A DNA stretch of 46,333 nt, taken from contig CANRLR010000021.1 in assembly GCA_947631505.1 (NCBI GenBank), positions 1-46,333 of the forward strand. Reading direction: 5' to 3'. Below are positions 41,945-46,333 of this stretch, one piece after another; positions within the stretch are counted from its first letter, which is position 1; every line of letters begins with the position of its first letter. The stretch comes from an uncultured Lachnospiraceae bacterium. GTDB taxonomy: Bacteria; Bacillota; Clostridia; Lachnospirales; Lachnospiraceae. A model generated the notes under the pieces. That model was not told the origin of the DNA and ran no database searches. It saw only the letters and a program-made list of their open reading frames with translations. The position numbers and the translations under genes are program-made.

Positions 41945-42526
41945 ATGGCAGGGAAAAAGGAAGTGCAGAAGACAGTTGCTTTTCGGCTGAATTTATCCCG
42001 ATCAGAGGAGAGGGAGCTTTATCAGGAGATTATGAAGCATGGGCGCAGTGTAGAGAATGACATTTATGGGAGCAGTGGCGCATATGTGAAAGCAGCACTC
42101 AGATATTACCATAAGCAGGAAAGCAAACTGGAATTGCAGGAGCAAAACCAACGGGAAATGCAGGGTTATATGCGGGAACTGGCAGAAGAACAGGGGAAGG
42201 TGTTTCTGGAAAGACTGGCAGAACATGACAAAAGGCTGGTGGCAATGGTAGTCGGGGCGGTCATGAACGTATTTAATGAAGCCAAGACTTCCGGCATTGG
42301 GGCTGATGGAGAGCAAGGCGCCGAGGATGGTGAAAAACAGGCTGATATCAGTCTGGCGGAGAGTATGGCGGCAGGAGCGGAAAAAACGGTTGGGATGGCA
42401 AAAATGCCTGAATCTGCAAAAGCACTTGAGATGGCAAAAGCAGGGCAGGGGGAAATGCCAGAGGAGGATCATGGGGCTGATGAGAGCCTGCCGGAAGAAG
42501 CCCTTCTTTACCTGTCCAATTTGTAA
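41945..42526 (+). CDS. ParR-like ribbon-helix-helix protein
   Basis: The protein has 193 residues. The first 75 residues (KEVQKTVAFRLNLSRSEERE, SSGAYVKAALRYYHKQ) look like a ribbon-helix-helix DNA-binding domain, followed by a coiled coil and an Ala/Glu/Met-rich acidic tail (MAKMPESAKALEMAKAG). Position after a ParM-like gene fits the centromere-binding adaptor ParR. ATG 41945 is chosen for GGTGGTGG; an ATG at 41852 would extend it. The adaptor role is inferred. Confidence 0.65.
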   Translation: MAGKKEVQKTVAFRLNLSRSEERELYQEIMKHGRSVENDIYGSSGAYVKAALRYYHKQESKLELQEQNQREMQGYMRELAEEQGKVFLERLAEHDKRLVAMVVGAVMNVFNEAKTSGIGADGEQGAEDGEKQADISLAESMAAGAEKTVGMAKMPESAKALEMAKAGQGEMPEEDHGADESLPEEALLYLSNL

Positions 42527-43303
42527 CAGCAATCCCTGTAACATTGATTTTTGTAATAGTAAACATTGATTTTGTTTTACAGTATGTCAGACCATGTATC
42601 ACAGGCTGTAAAACAGCTTTTCCGGAACAGGAAATCTGTTTAACAGACGGTGCAGCAAATGGATATCTTGTTAAACATGGGAAAGTGTTTCTTTTGCAGG
42701 AATTGATATTTACATTTTGGGTAAGCCATGTGGGAGCAGGTCGGTTGCTTTCGCAACCGAGTGATTTTTCTCCGGTATTGGACGAGCAGAAACAATCCTC
42801 CGAAACGGAGCATTGTTTCCCTCATCCATCGCCTACGAAAAATCACAAAACCACTATCATCCCCCTTCCTACTTCTCCCCAAAACCGTTGTAATGAAAGA
42901 GGGGATGATAGGCAAGTTTCGCAAAATGGCATGCCATTTTGCACCGGATGCACCCTGTCCGGGCACATCCTAAACTTGCAGGGGAGCGTTGCTCCCCTTG
43001 ACCCCTCATTTCCCACCCGCCGAAAATAAAACTACGAAACGTCCACTGGAAGTTTCTTCATCCCATTTTTGGCGGGTAGGGGGGATATCTTCCGTAGCGT
43101 GTCGGGGGATTTGCATCAGGCAAAATTTGGGTGAGAGATAAGTTAAACACAGGTTATATTTGCAAAGAGCAGAGATGAATTATGTTTGTCTTGCGGAGAT
43201 GTGGAAAGAGTGAAAAATAAATTTTCACTCGGCAAGTTTGCATCTGCGCTGCGACACAAACATTGTATTATGCACAAAGAGCAGTGCAGAAAAGAGGTAA
43301 ATT
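42527..43303. other. hairpin-rich non-coding region with candidate oriT and centromere
   Basis: No gene is supported in these 777 bases. Perfect or near-perfect inverted repeats cluster at 42741-42760, 42789-42819, 42921-42942 (22-bp palindrome) and 42980-42998. A larger pair of arms (ACCCGCC with AAAAT, near 43014-43028, and ATTTTTGGCGGGT near 43065-43077) surrounds a 21-bp imperfect palindrome at 43036-43056. It lies between parMR-like genes and mobC/relaxase genes, where parC and oriT would be expected. The nick site was not identified. Confidence 0.55.
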
Positions 43304-43705
43304 ATGCGTAGAAGAAATAAAACGGTATCGGTTCGTATGACGGAGGATGAGTATGCAGCACTTATTATGCGGGTGGCAGAATCCGGACAGACACAGCAAT
43401 CCTTTATTATCAACGCTGCATTAGGAGCGAAGATTTCTGGCAGAGAAGAAGTAAGGGAACTGCAAAGGCTAAGCGGAAAATTTGCTGACACGAACAGACA
43501 GCTCAGAGGTATGGCAACGAATATCAATCAGATGGCTCATGTAGCAAATGGTTATGGGCAGATACCACAGCAGTCACAATTGGAACAGTTGAATAAGGAG
43601 TTACAGACGTTCCGAAAGGAGTGTGATGCCACATGGCGATCAATAAGACAATCAATAAGTCTACAAAAAGTCATGGAGCCATGCGGAACTGCATCGAATA
43701 TGTGA
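43304..43705 (+). CDS. mobC: relaxosome protein MobC
   Basis: This 133-residue protein has the MobC pattern: an N-terminal RHH-type segment (TVSVRMTEDEYAALIMRVAE), QSFIINAALG, and the MobC core LRGMATNINQMAHVANGYGQ near residue 68. MobC helps the relaxase melt and nick oriT. AGAGGTAAATT precedes the ATG. It overlaps the relaxase gene by 73 bp in another frame, as in several mobilizable plasmids. Confidence 0.9.
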   Translation: MRRRNKTVSVRMTEDEYAALIMRVAESGQTQQSFIINAALGAKISGREEVRELQRLSGKFADTNRQLRGMATNINQMAHVANGYGQIPQQSQLEQLNKELQTFRKECDATWRSIRQSISLQKVMEPCGTASNM

Positions 43706-45027
43706 CGAGGGTGGATAAGACCAGAGGGGAGCTGGTGGAGATAATTGGTCCTTACGAATTGGAAACCATCACCTATGATGGAGTATATCAATCATTTTTA
43801 GAAGAAAAGCGGATTTGGGGCAAGGATTCCGGCAGGATGTATGCCCACAACATTATTTCATGGCATGAGGATGAAGCGATTACCCCGGAGCAGGCATTGG
43901 AGTTTGGGAAGGAATTTGCGGAACAATGGTTTGACGGGTTCCAAAGTCTGGTAGGTGTCCATATCGACCGAAATCATGTGCATTGCCACCTCATAACCAA
44001 CTCCGTCAGCTTTATGGACGGCCACAAGCTACACAATACAAAGAAAGATTTGCAGCGTATGAAGGATTTTACCAATCGGATGTGCGTGGAACGGGGATTG
44101 CGTGTGGCACAGAAGGGCAGGGATTTTCATGGGAATGAATTAGAGCAGGGAACGGTCAGTGCATGGAGCAAAGACAAATATCATCTAATGCAGAATGAAG
44201 CCAAAGACAGTTTTGTGGCAGACTGCGGGATTGCCTGTCTGGATGCAATGGAGATATGCTGTAGCAAAGAGGAATTTATTCAGAATATGGCAGAGCGGGG
44301 ATGGAATGTGATATGGAAAGACAGCAGGAAACACATCACATTTCAAAATGCGGAAGGGAAGAAGGTGCGTGACAGCAATCTTTCCAAAACATTTCATCTT
44401 AATATATCGAAGGAGGCGTTGATAAATGAATTTGAGAGACAGGCAGCGGCCAGAGAGGAAGCCGCCGGACGTGGGGGAGAGTCCGAAAGCAAATGGGAAC
44501 GGGAGTCCGCAGAACTGGAACGATACTACAGAGAGGTACAGGACGCTGCTGAAGGAGCAGTCCGAGACAATCCGCACGCAGAAGGATACCATCAGCGGGC
44601 AGATGGCGGTCATCCGCCGGCAGGCGGAAACACTCGAAAAGCAGGAAAGGATGATATCGCAGCTACGGTACAGCCTGGAGCAGAAAATGGTGGAGGCGGC
44701 GGAGACGGAAGGCAGTCTGAAAGAACGGCACGAGAGCGAACTATCCGAAAAAGATTCGCAGATCTTGCAGGCACAGGAACTGGCGCAGGAATGGAAGGAA
44801 AAAGCAGAGCGGGCAGAACAGGACATGAGTCGGATGGAACAGAGCTATTCCTCACAGATATCCGCACTCAAGTCCGAAATTCAGAATCTCAGCGGCAGGA
44901 TCGTGAAGTTGAACGGCGCAGACTTAGTGCTGAAAGAGAACGAAGACTTAAAAAAGCAGAACAGGGAACTGCAGGAGAGCGAGAGGAAAACCGGAGAGGA
45001 AGCGGAGAAAGAGGTCGCCCTCGTTAA
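43633..45027 (+). CDS. relaxase, MOBP type (Relaxase/VirD2-like)
   Basis: This 464-residue protein nicks oriT and stays bound to the strand for transfer. The N-terminal 200 residues are a relaxase domain: Tyr at residue 23 (IEYV) is the likely nucleophile, ISWHEDEAITPEQA is near residue 75, and the three-His metal motif HVHCH is at 115-119 followed by LITNSV. From residue 265 on the protein is Gly/Arg/Glu-rich, without a recognisable domain, and shares its DNA with another gene. It has no long helicase part, so it needs a helper conjugation system. Confidence 0.92.
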   Translation: MAINKTINKSTKSHGAMRNCIEYVTRVDKTRGELVEIIGPYELETITYDGVYQSFLEEKRIWGKDSGRMYAHNIISWHEDEAITPEQALEFGKEFAEQWFDGFQSLVGVHIDRNHVHCHLITNSVSFMDGHKLHNTKKDLQRMKDFTNRMCVERGLRVAQKGRDFHGNELEQGTVSAWSKDKYHLMQNEAKDSFVADCGIACLDAMEICCSKEEFIQNMAERGWNVIWKDSRKHITFQNAEGKKVRDSNLSKTFHLNISKEALINEFERQAAAREEAAGRGGESESKWERESAELERYYREVQDAAEGAVRDNPHAEGYHQRADGGHPPAGGNTRKAGKDDIAATVQPGAENGGGGGDGRQSERTARERTIRKRFADLAGTGTGAGMEGKSRAGRTGHESDGTELFLTDIRTQVRNSESQRQDREVERRRLSAERERRLKKAEQGTAGEREENRRGSGERGRPR

Positions 45028-45703
45028 ATTGGAGTATCACCGGAAGGAGCAGGAACTTAACCAATTAATTAGGGATACAGAACAGGAGAGGCAAAAGGCA
45101 TTATCCATACAATCCGTTGTGCAGAAACTTACCGACCAGAAAGCAAAACGGCTGACAGAAGATTCTCGCAAACGATGGCTGGTCTGGTATCAGACGAAGA
45201 AGATAGCAATGCAGGGATATGTGGGTGCGTTGACTATCATATGCTTTGTGATAACGGTATTGTCTGCTATCCGGCAGAGGGTATTTTGTGAGGATGTGCT
45301 GACATTTTTTCGGAAATTGTGGAAAGCAATTAAAGTGTTTGCGGTTCGTATGTATTCTGCTATTTTATCAGTAGCAGAAGTGGCGGAGAAAGTTCCAAAT
45401 AATATAGCATCGGTTGCTCTGAAATGGCTTATGGTGGTGCTATTATGGGCAATACCAGCAGTATTGATTGGATTAGGGATATATAAGTTTTGGAAGAAGT
45501 ATGGTGCGGACGTCAAAAAAGGGATTGATGTGTGGAATTGTTCTGTAGCAGTCATTGTTTTGGTAGGCTTGGTGAATTTTGGAGATTATGTGAAACGAAT
45601 TGTTGCTGTTAATCTTTTTGGAGCGTGGCTGTTGGTGGATATTCTGCTGATATTGGCGGGATGGTATGTGTGGGGATGTAAGAAATACAGGGGATTTTAT
45701 TAA
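44426..45703 (+). CDS. coiled-coil membrane protein overlapping the relaxase gene
   Basis: The protein has 425 residues. Residues 35-240 are a long coiled coil (RYRTLLKEQSETIRTQKDTI, SLKERHESELSEKDSQILQA), followed by about four membrane helices (VGALTIICFVITVLSAI, WLMVVLLWAIPAVLIGLGIY, VAVIVLVGLVNF, LLVDILLILAGWYVWG). AGGAGG sits 9 bases before ATG 44426, inside the relaxase gene, and the first 602 bp overlap it in another frame. Nested genes like this occur in ColE1-type mob regions (MbeB/MbeD). It may anchor the relaxosome to the membrane or the coupling protein. Confidence 0.8.
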   Translation: MNLRDRQRPERKPPDVGESPKANGNGSPQNWNDTTERYRTLLKEQSETIRTQKDTISGQMAVIRRQAETLEKQERMISQLRYSLEQKMVEAAETEGSLKERHESELSEKDSQILQAQELAQEWKEKAERAEQDMSRMEQSYSSQISALKSEIQNLSGRIVKLNGADLVLKENEDLKKQNRELQESERKTGEEAEKEVALVKLEYHRKEQELNQLIRDTEQERQKALSIQSVVQKLTDQKAKRLTEDSRKRWLVWYQTKKIAMQGYVGALTIICFVITVLSAIRQRVFCEDVLTFFRKLWKAIKVFAVRMYSAILSVAEVAEKVPNNIASVALKWLMVVLLWAIPAVLIGLGIYKFWKKYGADVKKGIDVWNCSVAVIVLVGLVNFGDYVKRIVAVNLFGAWLLVDILLILAGWYVWGCKKYRGFY

Positions 45704-45809
45704 TGGGAATTGGTATTGCAGTTGCTAGAGAGTTTTTCTCCGGCAAAAGGTTATAAGATGTGAATATGGCAGATTTTAGATAATGAAAAATAGCCAATAA
45801 AGTGCAAGT

Positions 45810-45828
45810 CCGGGTGCGATGCACCCGG
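45810..45828. repeat. GC-rich hairpin before tnpV
   Basis: CCGGGTGC-GAT-GCACCCGG is a perfect 8-bp stem with a 3-base loop, ending just before the AGGAAGGAG ribosome site of the next gene. Related words (CCGGATGCACC, TCCGGGCAC) occur near 42944-42966 in the hairpin-rich region. It could control translation of tnpV. The rest of 45704-45809 has only a 17-codon frame of doubtful value. Confidence 0.6.
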
Positions 45829-45844
45829 CAGGAAGGAGCTTGTT

Positions 45845-46234
45845 ATGTTAAAAAATCAATTGGCAGAGAGCATTGTAGAGAATGGAATTATATATCAATT
45901 GGCAGAGGATGGCTGTTACTATCCACAGTTAAGTCTGGAACAGAAAACAGATTATGTGATTGGAAAGTACGGTATCATGCGTGGGGAGTATATGATGAAA
46001 TATCATAGGCATGAGTATCTGAAAATGCTTATGGATGGCACTTGGAATCAGTATCTGCATGAAGTGGATGAGGAGTGTCACAAAGAAGTGGAATTGGCGG
46101 TAAAGCGGATTATGGTGAAAGAGGGTGTGAACGAGCCGTTGAAGAAGGAGAATCCAATGGAATGGGTAAAGAGGGTAAATGAGATAAAGGCGAGGGTGGA
46201 GGAAATCATGTTTGAAGATATGATATATAGTTAG
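45845..46234 (+). CDS. tnpV: transposon-encoded protein TnpV
   Basis: This 129-residue protein has the TnpV pattern: YPQLSLEQKTDYVIGKYGIM, then HRHEYLKMLMDGTWNQYLHE and ENPMEWVKRVNEIKARVEEI near the C-terminus. TnpV was first described on Tn4451-type transposons of Clostridium and is common on integrative and mobilizable elements; its function is unknown. AGGAAGGAG precedes the ATG. Confidence 0.85.
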   Translation: MLKNQLAESIVENGIIYQLAEDGCYYPQLSLEQKTDYVIGKYGIMRGEYMMKYHRHEYLKMLMDGTWNQYLHEVDEECHKEVELAVKRIMVKEGVNEPLKKENPMEWVKRVNEIKARVEEIMFEDMIYS

Positions 46235-46274
46235 CAAAAGGGAGCAGAGAAATCTGCTCAGACTGTAGACAAAG

Positions 46275-46297
46275 TCCCGGCGAAAGCCGGGATTTTC
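46275..46297 (+). terminator. terminator after tnpV
   Basis: TCCCGGC (46275-46281), GAAA loop and GCCGGGA (46286-46292) form a stable stem, followed by TTTTC. A TATAAT near the window end may belong to the promoter of the next gene. Confidence 0.75.
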
Positions 46298-46333
46298 TAT
46301 ACTTTCAGCCGCCTTTCTGGTATAATAATAATC

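Noticed and set aside
42544-43029. Plus-strand frame of 161 codons in the hairpin-rich region
   Set aside because: It reads across several palindromes, is rich in Pro/Ser/Cys without domain pattern, and lacks a ribosome site. The region is better read as non-coding.
44185-44826. Minus-strand Ser/Cys-rich frame opposite the relaxase/coiled-coil overlap
   Set aside because: It is a composition effect of Glu/Arg-rich coding on the plus strand and has no start signal or domain.
1-46333. CRISPR array
   Set aside because: No regularly spaced identical repeats of 24-40 bp were seen. The repeats present are single palindromes, operators and att-like repeats.

Overview
The window looks like a low-to-moderate GC Firmicute of the class Clostridia, most likely family Lachnospiraceae. 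This rests on strong AGGAGG-type ribosome sites, consensus sigma-A promoters, Tn916-type and TnpV-bearing mobile elements, a DUF6145-like protein, and the NfeD/SPFH, argF, citrate synthase, coaX and dusB gene mix. No rRNA, tRNA or CRISPR array was seen, and the species cannot be named from the sequence alone.

Region 1 (1-5517) is the right end of a prophage or phage-like integrative element. It holds a run of small cysteine-rich proteins, a DUF551 protein, a replication-initiation-like protein, a truncated RNase H gene, a Tn916-type excisionase and a tyrosine integrase. It stops immediately before the start codon of a low-molecular-weight protein tyrosine phosphatase gene, which is the probable integration site. 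Heptamer repeats phased at 10 bp flank the integrase gene on both sides.

Region 2 (5518-14219) is chromosomal: phosphatase, FMN-type flavoprotein, argH (minus strand), CPBP protease, class I aminotransferase, SLT-domain protein, inorganic pyrophosphatase, MATE exporter and a TrmH-family RNA methyltransferase.

Region 3 (14257-20807) is a 6.5-kb decayed integrated element bounded by a 15-bp direct repeat. It sits between the methyltransferase gene and what is probably that gene's original terminator. It carries broken small genes, a signal-peptide/Sel1 chimera, a parA/parB pair punctuated by three copies of one palindrome (candidate parS), a ribbon-helix-helix-like protein, a secreted CAP-domain protein and an IS30 transposase. 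It has no recombinase of its own.

Region 4 (20808-35950) is chromosomal: NfeD and SPFH membrane proteins, argF, citrate synthase, a DUF6145-like protein, coaX, dusB, a MacA/MacB-like three-gene exporter operon, a convergent ECF sigma factor/membrane protein pair, a glycerophosphodiesterase, a DUF308 protein, a dGTPase-like protein and guaA.

Region 5 (about 35950 to the window end) is an integrative mobilizable element downstream of guaA. A KAP-type P-loop NTPase and an XRE regulator are on the minus strand. Opposite them run an excisionase-like protein, tyrosine integrase, MobC-like protein, ParM-like actin, ParR-like protein, a 780-bp hairpin-rich non-coding stretch (candidate oriT), MobC, a MOBP-type relaxase, a coiled-coil membrane protein overlapping the relaxase gene by 602 bp in another frame, and TnpV. 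Three copies of one operator palindrome lie between the regulator and the excisionase/integrase genes, two of them placed between -35 and -10 boxes. The right end of this element lies outside the window.
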